Below, piece after piece: positions 36,310 through 44,008 of a stretch of DNA of 64,000 nucleotides. The first letter of the stretch is position 1, and the number at the start of each line of letters is the position of its first letter. A program made the translations under genes and the position numbers. Under the pieces are notes generated by a model. That model saw only the letters and a program-made list of their open reading frames with translations. It was not told where the DNA came from and made no database searches. This DNA comes from Saprospiraceae bacterium (GTDB lineage: Bacteria > Bacteroidota > Bacteroidia > Chitinophagales > Saprospiraceae): positions 97,098-161,097 of the forward strand of contig JADJJU010000011.1 of assembly GCA_016706365.1 (NCBI GenBank), written 5' to 3'.

Positions 36310-36855
36310 CTAATATATCAATAAGAAATACTTGCTAAGGATTCTCCATGTTTCAATTTCTGCTTCATTGTTATCATCAAAAATAGATCTGAAAAAATTA
36401 CTGAAAATATTTTCGTGGACTCCAAACTGAAAGGTGAAATCAGATTCATTCATTGATACAGGAAAATGAAAAATATTCTGAGTGCCGTCTGCATTATTTT
36501 GGACGCCTATATTTCCATGATGATGAATGACGCTGCTCTTGCCATTAGAATCCATTATGTTAATTATATTACCATTTACAATTGCAGCCGAATGGGTCCC
36601 ATTTGAATTCACCATAACCAGCATATTCCCATTGACATGTCCTGTAGAATGGGTTCCATCTGAATTTATTCCTGTAATCATATTTCCGTTTTGATGCATT
36701 ATACTCTGACTTCCATCGGTGTTAATTCCTATTATTGTATTTCCATGATGATGCAATACTGTGTGCGTTCCATCCGAATTTACTTGCACAGATATTTGAG
36801 AAAAAAGACTTGCACTCATCAACAGGAATGCGACTAAAATTGAATGGGTTCTCAT
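36310..36855 (-). CDS. Secreted protein built from 19-residue NSDGTHS repeats
   Basis: A 181-residue protein with signal peptide (about residues 1-20). Residues about 26-132 consist of five exact-period 19-residue repeats plus a partial sixth. The pattern is N-[ST]-[DN]-G-[TSK]-[HQS]-S-x-x-[HI]-x-[NH]-G-N-x(5); examples begin NTDGSQSIMHQNGN and NSDGTHSTGHVNGN. A 50-residue non-repeat tail follows. The short fixed period with invariant Gly and Asn, and alternating hydrophobics, is what a beta-solenoid or repeated beta-hairpin would show. The many His could bind metal. I do not recognise a named family. Exported, function unknown. Confidence 0.68.
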   Translation of the reverse strand: MRTHSILVAFLLMSASLFSQISVQVNSDGTHTVLHHHGNTIIGINTDGSQSIMHQNGNMITGINSDGTHSTGHVNGNMLVMVNSNGTHSAAIVNGNIINIMDSNGKSSVIHHHGNIGVQNNADGTQNIFHFPVSMNESDFTFQFGVHENIFSNFFRSIFDDNNEAEIETWRILSKYFLLIY

Positions 36856-36999
36856 GGCATTAGAATTTAAATGTTAGTAAGTAGTTTGTCAAACAAACTG
36901 CTGTTAATTAATTCATTAGCATGAATCAAATGTAAGCTGAAGCCGCACAGTTTTATATTAAGGATAAGTTATTATTGTCGGTAGGAAATGTTACAATTA

Positions 37000-37629
37000 T
37001 CAACTCCTGACTGCTATAAGAATGGTATGTATATCTGCTCCTTCAGGTCTGGGATACTCCACTCGAAAGATTTTATTGTCAATAAATCCATGTTCTTTTA
37101 AAAGGGACTCTAGGTTTTCCAAAGTGTGGAAATGGAAGAAAACCTTATCGCCGGTGCTGCCGGTTTTGAATTCGGATTTTTCAGGATCGTCATCCATAAA
37201 ACTGATATAAATTATTCCATTTACATTTAATAAGTGAGTACAGTCTGATATCAGTTTTTCAATATCCTCATGTGTTAAAAATGGTAAACAAAACCCACAG
37301 ACGATCCCATCGTACTTTTCATTCATTTGACCAATATCTCTGGCGTCCATTATTTCAAATTTCGCCTGAGGGCAATTCCGGCTTGCCAGTTCGATCATAT
37401 TTGGAGCTACGTCCGTTCCAAAGATGTTAAAGTCAGGTCTTTTGGACAATAGATATCTGGTTATATTTCCAGGGCCACAGCCTATCTCAAGAATGCTTGC
37501 GTTCTCCTTCAAAATTTTATCACAGAAGTAATCATAGGTCTCATTGTAGAGATCGAGGTCCATGAATTTATCCTGGTAGATATTGGCCAGTTTATTCCAG
37601 GTGTGGGCAGTTTCTTTGTAATGGTCCAT
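37000..37629 (-). CDS. Class I SAM-dependent methyltransferase
   Basis: A 209-residue Rossmann methyltransferase. Motif I is ILEIGCGPGNITRYLL (about residues 42-57), motif II the acidic end of FNIFGTDVAPNMIELA, motif III in FEIMDARDIG, and motif IV in YDGIVCGFCLPFLTH. The C-terminal strand pair ends near YPRPEGADIHTILIAV. The substrate is not predictable. It starts 24 bp after the stop of the DUF1801 gene on the same strand, so the two probably form an operon. Length and motifs are normal. Confidence 0.85.
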   Translation of the reverse strand: MDHYKETAHTWNKLANIYQDKFMDLDLYNETYDYFCDKILKENASILEIGCGPGNITRYLLSKRPDFNIFGTDVAPNMIELASRNCPQAKFEIMDARDIGQMNEKYDGIVCGFCLPFLTHEDIEKLISDCTHLLNVNGIIYISFMDDDPEKSEFKTGSTGDKVFFHFHTLENLESLLKEHGFIDNKIFRVEYPRPEGADIHTILIAVRS

Positions 37630-37653
37630 GATAAATTTATCTTTAAAATAAGC

Positions 37654-38034
37654 TCAGGAATTCAACATCCAAAGCGCTCCATTTTTGCGCACATCCCTCT
37701 CTCGATATTCTGCCAATTCGCGAATGAGATCTGCCGGAAGTGGTTTATTATATGGAAACTGGATAGTGTCTCTTCCACATACATAATCTTCCAGTTCATC
37801 TTTGAACACATCCAGAGTTGATCTGGTAGGCATGAAATTGATATGGGTTTTGTATGCCATATATGCAAACAAAATTCGCTTTTCTTCAAATACAGGATTA
37901 CCCCATTTCAGAGATTCAATTGCATTGGGAGCGACTGAGCGTAAAATTGCTCTGATTTCGTGAAGTTTTTCCTGTGCTTGTGGAGGAGCAGATAGGATAT
38001 ATTCTTCTATAGTGGTGGGTTTAGGGGCTTTCAT
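37654..38034 (-). CDS. DUF1801 (YdhG/YdeI-like) protein
   Basis: A 126-residue soluble protein with the DUF1801 signature: TIEEYILSAPPQAQEKLHEI at the N-terminus, LKWGNPVFEEKRILFAY in the middle and GRDTIQFPYNKPLPADLI near the end. Members include YdhG and the iron-chaperone-like frataxin-fold protein FRA of Bacillus, so the fold is frataxin-like, but the role in Bacteroidota is not established. Upstream gene of a probable two-gene operon with the methyltransferase. Confidence 0.85.
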   Translation of the reverse strand: MKAPKPTTIEEYILSAPPQAQEKLHEIRAILRSVAPNAIESLKWGNPVFEEKRILFAYMAYKTHINFMPTRSTLDVFKDELEDYVCGRDTIQFPYNKPLPADLIRELAEYRERDVRKNGALWMLNS

Positions 38035-38191
38035 GTATAATACTTTTTACTAATGTATTGTAATTTGAAATACAAATGGAATTCAAATTAGCATTAGCTC
38101 ACAAAATTAATCATTAATACCAAAGGAAAATCTTCAATAATACAATTGAAGAGAATTCAGCAAATTTTAGGGATTGTATTTACGATATACA

Positions 38192-38428
38192 TTATTCCTT
38201 TAATATCTTCTTAGTATAAACGTTTCGGCTTGATATTGATTGAACTTGCAATAAATAAATCCCGGCTTGCAAATCTCTTAAATTCAGATTAATCAGATTC
38301 TGCCCTTTTTGAGTTTGGAGTAACTTACCATTTAACTGGAACAATTTGAGCATATACTCCCCCTCCGGTAATTGGACCTGAACAAAATCAGCTGTTGGAT
38401 TGGGCCATATTTTAATATCCAAATCACT
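38192..38428 (-). CDS. T9SS type A sorting domain, displaced tail of peroxidase gene
   Basis: About 76 codons encoding only a T9SS C-terminal sorting domain: DIKIWPNPTADFVQVQLPEG, LFQLNGKLLQT, LQAGIYLLQVQS and a basic end. It has no start codon of its own (first in-frame option is TTG) and no signal peptide. It abuts the stop of the peroxidase frame in the +1 frame: SEI-(R)-SDLDIKIWPNPT can be read across by dropping one base near 38430. It is therefore the C-terminus of the peroxidase gene separated by a one-base insertion. Confidence 0.82.
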   Translation of the reverse strand, partial: SDLDIKIWPNPTADFVQVQLPEGEYMLKLFQLNGKLLQTQKGQNLINLNLRDLQAGIYLLQVQSISSRNVYTKKILKE

Positions 38429-39587
38429 GTCTGATTTCAGAAACGGAAGTACTCAGCGGAATAATATCCAGTTCACCATTTTCATTGAAAGGATTAGACC
38501 ATTTTGGATCTGTATAAAGATTTTGTCCGCTTAGTGTTCGCATGAATGCCTCCAAAGCTTGCTTCTGAGCCTCAGTGAAATTCAATTGCTGACCTGCCCC
38601 CTGAGGACCTCTGAGTCTGGGATCCAGGCGGGGATTGGATGGCTGCGGGACTATATTATTATAATGGTCTATCACTTCTCTGAAATTACGAAAATGACCG
38701 GTATGCATCATCGGACCATTGAGAATTCCATCAGGTCTGTAAAGATCTCTAAGGCTTGGAGATCGGGTATTGTTGAAGTCAGGACTCGTAGTTCCGGGGA
38801 TAAATGCAATCACTCCGTTGTTTCCTGTATTGGGATCTATGTCAAATTCCGGTGCTCTGTGGCATCCCTGACAACCACCACCTCCCTGAGCCGGCGGAGC
38901 AAAAAACAACATTTTACCCTGATTTTCCTGAGGAGTGAAATTCGGGAAGGGCATATTATTATTTCCGGTGAGCAATCTCCCTTCATCAAACCGGGAATCA
39001 AAAGATACAATACTTCTGACAAACTGGGACAATGCTTTCTGTATCCTGAGTTCCGAAATTTCTTCGTCTCCAAATGCATATTCAAATAACATTGGATAAT
39101 AATCAACACCTTCCAGCCTCCTCAACAGAGAATCCATACCAGGATCTCCTGAAAAACCACTGAATCCCATTTCCACATGATCCTGAATGGGCATAGTGGT
39201 TTGTATCTCCAGCGAAGCTGCCCGTCTATCCCAAAAAAATAAGGAATCATCCGCAAATCTGATATTAGCCAAACGCATAGAATGTCTGCCGGTCAATTCT
39301 CCTTCAAGTCCCCTGCTGAAAACAGCAGTATCACCAAAAGCAAACTCCTGCTTGTGACAAGATGCGCAGGAAATACTCCCGTTCCTCGATAATTGTTTGT
39401 CATAAAATAAAACTCTGCCTAAAGTAGCAGCGCGATCATCGATCCTGTTGCTTTCGGGAATATTGTCTTTAGTGATATATGCCGCAATATCAGGCTCAGA
39501 ATAATTGTCAGGGGCATTCAGATTGATCAGGGCCAGGGAGGCAAAGCTCAGCAGAATTAATAATATCAGAAGGGATTGGCGTTTCAT
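38424..39587 (-). CDS. Di-haem cytochrome c peroxidase-like protein (T9SS-tagged)
   Basis: 387 residues from ATG 39587; the frame extends to 39659 but a signal-type MKRQSLLILLILLSFASLAL starts here. Two haem-binding CxxCH motifs are present, CASCHKQ in the N-terminal domain and CQGCHRA in the C-terminal one, together with RHSMRLANIRFADDSLFFWD, a block typical of the MauG/CcpA family. Such enzymes reduce peroxide with electrons from cytochrome c, or oxidise a protein partner as MauG does. The T9SS sorting domain that follows at 38192 after a one-base shift implies surface delivery, which is unusual for a respiratory peroxidase but known in Bacteroidota. Confidence 0.87.
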   Translation of the reverse strand: MKRQSLLILLILLSFASLALINLNAPDNYSEPDIAAYITKDNIPESNRIDDRAATLGRVLFYDKQLSRNGSISCASCHKQEFAFGDTAVFSRGLEGELTGRHSMRLANIRFADDSLFFWDRRAASLEIQTTMPIQDHVEMGFSGFSGDPGMDSLLRRLEGVDYYPMLFEYAFGDEEISELRIQKALSQFVRSIVSFDSRFDEGRLLTGNNNMPFPNFTPQENQGKMLFFAPPAQGGGGCQGCHRAPEFDIDPNTGNNGVIAFIPGTTSPDFNNTRSPSLRDLYRPDGILNGPMMHTGHFRNFREVIDHYNNIVPQPSNPRLDPRLRGPQGAGQQLNFTEAQKQALEAFMRTLSGQNLYTDPKWSNPFNENGELDIIPLSTSVSEIRQ

Positions 39588-39748
39588 GGAGTAAATATAG
39601 GAAAATTGAAGTCTGGGTAAATCAATCAGAAAATGATCTTGATCATCATTTAGTATCATTTGATGTAATTTAGTCTCATGGGTTTAAGCTTTTCCAGAAT
39701 TAATTTTCTTAAGAATTGAAGATTTATATTTCGCTGTCTATTTCCTAA

Positions 39749-40321
39749 TCATTTAATAATAAATTCAGCATGAATATCAGAATTGTTCAAGTGGATAATC
39801 TCAAAATCTTGCTTAAGTTCGCTCTTGAATTTTTCACTAAACACAGTCTTATCTTTTTGATCAGAATAAGGATGCTTCTCATTTGCCATTTTAACATAAA
39901 TAATTCCATCAGTTGTGAGTAAACTTTGACATTGTTTCAAAATATTAATAATCTGATCATGTGGATAAAAATGAAGAATTTTAGAAAGAATGATCAGATC
40001 ATAAGAGTTAGAAGTGAGACAAATAAAGGTTTTGATATCTTTTCGATTAGATATAAATTGAGATTTACCTTCCTGCCTGCATTCAGCATCAGAATTATAT
40101 TCTGAATTCAGATCAAAGTTTTTTGGAGTCTTATCTTCTTCCTCCCATAAATCAATTCCTTCCATCAAATGAAAGCTCAAATCAGGGTCATCAAATAATC
40201 CAAATAAAAAATATCCTTTTGCACAGCCTAAATCGACTACAGACAAACCCTGCTGTTTGTGCAAGTACTTTTTAATCAATCTTATACTATCATAAGGTAT
40301 TACGCTACTTTCTTCATCCAT
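39749..40321 (-). CDS. SAM-dependent methyltransferase-like protein
   Basis: A 190-residue protein with motif I LSVVDLGCAKGYFLFGLF (about residues 19-36), an acidic motif II at LMEGIDLWEEE, and YDLIILSKILHFYPHDQIIN plus LLTTDGIIYVKMANE as motifs IV and V. The fold is class I Rossmann. The insert between motifs II and IV is Lys/Asp-rich and unusual, and the C-terminus is short, so it could be a truncated or regulatory variant. It stands alone between the peroxidase and an oppositely oriented gene. Substrate unknown. Confidence 0.75.
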   Translation of the reverse strand: MDEESSVIPYDSIRLIKKYLHKQQGLSVVDLGCAKGYFLFGLFDDPDLSFHLMEGIDLWEEEDKTPKNFDLNSEYNSDAECRQEGKSQFISNRKDIKTFICLTSNSYDLIILSKILHFYPHDQIINILKQCQSLLTTDGIIYVKMANEKHPYSDQKDKTVFSEKFKSELKQDFEIIHLNNSDIHAEFIIK

Positions 40322-40370
40322 AAGTTGTATTCATTTTTATTTAGGAATCTGTTGAATTCATGAGGTGGGA

Positions 40371-40464
40371 AGGAAAGGATTTTTTTTGGTTTCTGACTAT
40401 CTGGCCAAAGTCCCAAATGGAGATAAAGCTACGCTTCAACTGGAAGTTAAGATCGTAAAAGACT
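40371..40464 (+). pseudogene. Possible gene remnant (C-terminal fragment)
   Basis: A short open stretch after an in-frame TGA reads SDYLAKVPNGDKATLQLEVK and ends KIVKD-stop at about 40464. It has the composition of a real protein C-terminus but no upstream body. A run of eight T (40380-40387) precedes it. The parent family was not identified, so this may be chance. Confidence 0.2.
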
Positions 40465-40530
40465 AAAATCACTTGCTGAAATCAATTTTCCATACGATAT
40501 TTGAAATGAATACATTCAAATCAAACCATT

Positions 40531-41040
40531 ATGGAAAACAACTTTACCTACGACTGGACTCAATTTGTGATCCGTATTCCCGTCAATGCACCGGTTCAGG
40601 TAATCTATGATGCCTGGACCAGTCAGAACAAATTGGAAAACTGGTTTCTAAGAAATGCAGTGTTTACTTCAGCTAATGCTCAGTTGCGAAATACAAACGA
40701 GCCTATTCAGGTGGGGGATACATATCAATGGCAATGGTTTGGCTGGAGTGATGATGTCACCGAGAAAGGAGAAATCCTGGAAGCGAACGGAAAAAATCAA
40801 ATGAGTTTTGTGTTTGGAAAGGCAGGTATAGTTTCAGTGATTATCTATCCTGAAGGAGATCAGAGCATCGTAGAACTCAGTCAGAAAGACATCCCAACAG
40901 ATGAAAAATCAAGAGTAAATTTCCATCTGGGCTGTTCCAACGGATGGACCTTTTATTTGGCCAATCTCAAATCTCTCCTGGAAGGTGGACTTGATTTGCG
41001 GAACAAGAATGAGGACCTAAAAGGTGTACTGAATTCCTGA
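40531..41040 (+). CDS. AHSA1/SRPBCC-family protein
   Basis: A 169-residue START-fold protein. An N-terminal strand FVIRIPVNAPVQVIYDAWTS is followed by the AHSA1 hallmark NKLENWFLRNAVF (about residues 33-45), a sandwich region WQWFGWSDDVTEKGEILEAN with ISFVFGKAG-like strand, a HLGCSNGWTFYLANLKSLLE helix and a charged tail. Members act as small-molecule binders or, in the Aha1 branch, as Hsp90 co-chaperones; this stand-alone bacterial type is the former. No signal peptide. Convergent with the lipoprotein gene at 41089, with only 48 bp between the stops. Confidence 0.8.
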   Translation: MENNFTYDWTQFVIRIPVNAPVQVIYDAWTSQNKLENWFLRNAVFTSANAQLRNTNEPIQVGDTYQWQWFGWSDDVTEKGEILEANGKNQMSFVFGKAGIVSVIIYPEGDQSIVELSQKDIPTDEKSRVNFHLGCSNGWTFYLANLKSLLEGGLDLRNKNEDLKGVLNS

Positions 41041-41088
41041 TTGCTAAAAACATTTTTATTCAAGATATAAAAAAACAAAACCTTTCCC

Positions 41089-42024
41089 TTACCAGCTCAT
41101 TTTGCACCTGTAAATCATGGACTCTTTGCCATCGCTGTCGGTGACTAGTATTACTGTTAAATGTCGATCAGAATGGATGGTCTCGACTCCAATAGACTCG
41201 ACTTTTACGGGTTTGCTACCAGTATTCAGCTGGATGGTCCTGATGGAAGATGTGAGGCGATCATCCTTTAATTTGATGGCTCCTGCGAAGCTCCCAAGAA
41301 TGGCACCATCACTGGTGGAATTGTCATTCGATTCGACCGAGGCTGTGAAAATCAGGTAAGGGATGTAATTAACTGATGTTGCGCCTGAAAAACCTGCCCT
41401 TACACCATTGACAGATGGTAATTTGTAAGTGTGAGTTTCTATGGATGGGAGTGTCGATCCGTCCAGTATATGTTCCAGAAATGCACTGTAATCCATCTCA
41501 AATATAAGGCTCGGAATTCTATTGAAAAGATACATTTTATTCTTGCGAATGGTGACACCTTCAATATTCAATTCCTTGCCTTCCAGTTCTTTTTGATTCC
41601 TGAGATGTTGATAAAATGAGGTCATTGAATAAGTCTCAACATTATTCGGATCTTCCGGATTGATCCGCACAAAAACATCGCGTTGAGGGGATTTAGATCC
41701 GGAGCCAAATATAAGAAGGATGCTGTCTCCCTGATTTTCAAGCGCTTCGAAATCCGGCTTAATATTTCCGGGTATCCGGAGAATACTTGTATCTGCCGGA
41801 AAAAACTGCCACTTTTTCTTCACATTAAACTGACTGTCCACCAGAAACATAAATGGGGTATCATCCCCGATTACAAAATATTTTCCACCATACATAGCCA
41901 ATCCGGAAGCACTGGCCACGCCATTCAATTCAGAGGTATGAGTGATTTCAAGCACTTTATGATACCGGTGGCAGGAACTTAGAAAGAACAGAATGAAAAG
42001 GAAATAAAGAACTGTTCGGAACAT
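41089..42024 (-). CDS. Putative lipoprotein with beta-propeller-like domain
   Basis: A 311-residue lipoprotein (FFLSSCHRY, Cys near residue 18). The mature part starts with GVASASGLAMYGGKYFVIGD (about residues 35-54) followed by FMFLVD, KPDFEALENQGDSILLIFGS and NIEGVTIRKNKMYLFNRI. These evenly spaced strand-turn units suggest a small propeller of the SdiA-regulated/esterase-like kind, and the family resembles what is catalogued as DUF6929. No catalytic residues can be proposed. A TATCTTTG box on this strand (42055-42048) lies 24 bp upstream of the start codon. Confidence 0.65.
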   Translation of the reverse strand: MFRTVLYFLFILFFLSSCHRYHKVLEITHTSELNGVASASGLAMYGGKYFVIGDDTPFMFLVDSQFNVKKKWQFFPADTSILRIPGNIKPDFEALENQGDSILLIFGSGSKSPQRDVFVRINPEDPNNVETYSMTSFYQHLRNQKELEGKELNIEGVTIRKNKMYLFNRIPSLIFEMDYSAFLEHILDGSTLPSIETHTYKLPSVNGVRAGFSGATSVNYIPYLIFTASVESNDNSTSDGAILGSFAGAIKLKDDRLTSSIRTIQLNTGSKPVKVESIGVETIHSDRHLTVILVTDSDGKESMIYRCKMSW

Positions 42025-42047
42025 CAGAAAATGAATTTGCTGAATGG

Positions 42048-42055
42048 CAAAGATA
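42048..42055 (-). promoter_or_regulatory. Candidate minus-7 box (TATCTTTG)
   Basis: An exact TAnnTTTG match on the minus strand 24 bp before the lipoprotein start. No good minus-33 TTTG is found 19-21 bp upstream, so confidence is moderate at best. Confidence 0.35.
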
Positions 42056-42065
42056 GTAATAGTGA

Positions 42066-42364
42066 TGATTTAAGGTTTCAGTTTTCAGGCGTCAGGTTTC
42101 AGATTTTAGATTGAACAGCCGCTTCTTTCCCAAAGCTTTGGGAACTAGCTCCTGGCTTAAACAGTCGCAAAACCGTTTAACCGATTGTCGGCTGTGTAAC
42201 GGACTGTTTGTCGAGAGACAGGGCGTATGGCAATTCGCCCTTATATGCTTGCATCTATCGGTTGTTTCCTTCTCAACGCCTCAACCTTTTAACGCCTTAA
42301 CGAAACACCTCAACCACACACACACTCCCACCTCGATTAACCGATTACCCGATTAACCGATTGT
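42066..42364. repeat. Repeat-rich intergenic stretch
   Basis: About 300 bp without a credible gene. It contains AGGTTTCAG words, AACAGCCGC, the 18-bp palindrome TTCCCAAAGCTTTGGGAA (42127-42144), CCGTTTAACCGATTGTCGG and a terminal run of CGATTAACCGATTACCCGA-type words. The same vocabulary (AACAGCCG, ATCGGTTAATCGGTTA, CCCAAAGCTTTGGG) is found near 3,740-3,830 and 27,091. The 81-codon plus-strand frame across it is not gene-like. Confidence 0.55.
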
Positions 42365-42976
42365 TCAAACACGTTGTGTTGACACCCAGCTCATCCAGAT
42401 TTCCTGAGTAAGATAGAGGATCTTATTCTCCTGACAAACTTTAATGGTGTGTCCTGTACCACCGCCCAGTGGGTCTGTTGGATCTATGTAAAAGAAAGCA
42501 AAAGATACCGGATCCAGCGGAATGGATTTGGAGCCAATGATGGCCATCGTGTCCCGAAAAAGATAGGCTGCCTTCATGCCATTTCTATCTTTATGTCCAT
42601 CCATGTATCGGTTGACAAGATTGGAATTCGCTTTGTTTGATCTGGTATAATATACGAGATCATCATCTGCTGCCAGGTCTACCTGATCCATTGAACACGA
42701 CTGGGAATAAGGGTTTATATTCTTCTTGCGGTGATTTTCATATGGCAAAATAGATTCAAATCTGGAAGGATCGACACGACAAACTCCTTCTGAAAAAAGC
42801 GCATCAGATCCTTCTGCATTTCCGCTTCGGAATATGACATGAGGTAATTCTGTAGCCAGCAAAACACCGAGATGAGTTAGCTTTACTTTGTCTTGTTCGG
42901 GTACATTTCTTTTTCCGCCCAGAAAAATGCGGGAAGTGCTGATTGTGAGTTGGTCTTTAAAAGTTTGGAAATTCAT
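42365..42976 (-). CDS. SLOG-like Rossmann-fold protein
   Basis: A 203-residue soluble protein. Near residue 17 it has RIFLGGKRN, then VIFRSGNAEGSDALFSEGV (about residues 48-66) and ILPYENHR, and ends with DPLGGGTGHTIKVC (about 169-182). A first strand ending in a glycine turn, then a SGxAxGxD-type loop, is the nucleotide/ligand-binding pattern of the SLOG/DprA-like superfamily. The later GGTGHTI loop is shared by several SLOG-type proteins. SLOG proteins bind nucleotides or nucleotide-derived signals and occur in defence systems and cytokinin-type enzymes, but the immediate neighbours show no defence partner. Function open. Confidence 0.6.
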   Translation of the reverse strand: MNFQTFKDQLTISTSRIFLGGKRNVPEQDKVKLTHLGVLLATELPHVIFRSGNAEGSDALFSEGVCRVDPSRFESILPYENHRKKNINPYSQSCSMDQVDLAADDDLVYYTRSNKANSNLVNRYMDGHKDRNGMKAAYLFRDTMAIIGSKSIPLDPVSFAFFYIDPTDPLGGGTGHTIKVCQENKILYLTQEIWMSWVSTQRV

Positions 42977-43069
42977 GGTTGGGGGTGAAATTTAACCAGT
43001 AAAGATGGGAAAAAATGCGGAGCTGAAAGAAAAAAGGAAAAGGAAAAAGGAAAATCAAATCCGAAGACA

Positions 43070-43690
43070 CTAGAGGCTTTTTGACTTACTATTTATCGCC
43101 TTTAACTGTGGTAAATTCAAATGATATTTTACTGCAATCAAACGAAAGACAATCACGGTCAACGCTGCAATCAACTCAGTAAACCCTCCGGGAAGATTTA
43201 AATAACTGCAAATAAAATAAATGACGCCACCTGCTACACAAGCGAGCGCATAAATGTCTTTTCGGAATAACAGTGGAACCTGATTGAGAAGCACATCTCT
43301 GACTACACCACCAACAGTTCCGGTAATCGTACCCATAATAATACAAACCCAAAAAGGAAGACCTGCATCCATACTTTTTGTAATTCCCACTACAGTAAAT
43401 AAGCCAAGCCCTATAGTGTCAAATAAAAACAAGGTACTGCCTATTTTAAGCATTTTTTCTTTGAATAGCAGCACGGCAATCAGCGCAACTCCTGTTGTAA
43501 TAAAGTACTTGCCATCCAATATCCAGAACGGAGTTACATCCAGCAACAAATCTCTTAATGTTCCTCCACCAATTGCGGTTACCAGCCCTAGAATATAAGC
43601 ACCAAACCAGTCAATCTGCTTACCTGATGCGTGCCTGATACCGCTAACAGCGAAAGCAAATGTTCCCAGTAAATCTAAAAGTGTGGTGAA
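43070..43690 (-). CDS. TRIC/YicG-family trimeric cation channel protein, start codon unclear
   Basis: The frame reads from about 43690 as FTTLLDLLGTFAFAVSG, the correct N-terminus of the TRIC (UPF0126/YicG) family, through VTAIGGGTLRDLLLDVTPFW and, after four helices, the second repeat GTITGTVGGVVRDVLLNQVP. About seven membrane helices and two such GGGT/GGVVRD pore motifs are complete. The usual length is about 205 residues and about 207 are present, yet no ATG, GTG or TTG exists in frame between the TAA at 43702-43700 and residue 46 (TTG 43549). A TAATTTTG box at 43725-43718 could be its promoter. The start is probably lost to a sequencing indel or substitution. Confidence 0.78.
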   Translation of the reverse strand, partial: FTTLLDLLGTFAFAVSGIRHASGKQIDWFGAYILGLVTAIGGGTLRDLLLDVTPFWILDGKYFITTGVALIAVLLFKEKMLKIGSTLFLFDTIGLGLFTVVGITKSMDAGLPFWVCIIMGTITGTVGGVVRDVLLNQVPLLFRKDIYALACVAGGVIYFICSYLNLPGGFTELIAALTVIVFRLIAVKYHLNLPQLKAINSKSKSL

Positions 43691-43851
43691 ACGTCGCTTT
43701 TATTGATTCGACCTTGCCAAAATTAATCAATTATTTGTTTTATGGCGGCCGCAGTATGCCATTTATTCGGAAGGACTTGATCTCAAAAATAATGTTTATC
43801 AAATTGGTTCACCAACAGTTAATCGGATATTATGTCTTGTCCGGTTCCTTT

Positions 43852-43881
43852 GGGGGGGGGGGGGGGGCCCCCATCCCCCCC
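43852..43881. other. G16-C5-AT-C7 homopolymer tract
   Basis: Sixteen consecutive G (43852-43867), then five C, AT and seven C, in otherwise AT-rich DNA. No comparable run exists elsewhere in the window. It lies in the non-coding gap between the TRIC and FISUMP genes. It is most likely a sequencing or contig-joining artefact. Confidence 0.8.
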
Positions 43882-43942
43882 TGCGTCTAATAGTTTATTT
43901 GATAATTTAGGTTTTGTCAATCCAAGCATATTCCCAAAAAAA

Positions 43943-43974
43943 ATTGACACTAATAAAAAAAGAAATTAACTTTG
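43943..43974 (+). promoter_or_regulatory. Bacteroidota-type promoter for FISUMP lipoprotein
   Basis: ATTG at 43943-43946, a 20-bp spacer, and TAACTTTG at 43967-43974, an exact TAnnTTTG match. The predicted leader to ATG 44009 is about 27 nt. This is the best promoter match in the window. Confidence 0.55.
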
Positions 43975-44008
43975 AAGATCAACTGATTGTAAAATTAAAT
44001 TATCAATT

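Noticed and set aside
43740..43755. GCGGCCGC (NotI-type site) as sign of vector sequence
   Set aside because: A single 8-bp match with no other vector-like sequence nearby; can occur by chance.
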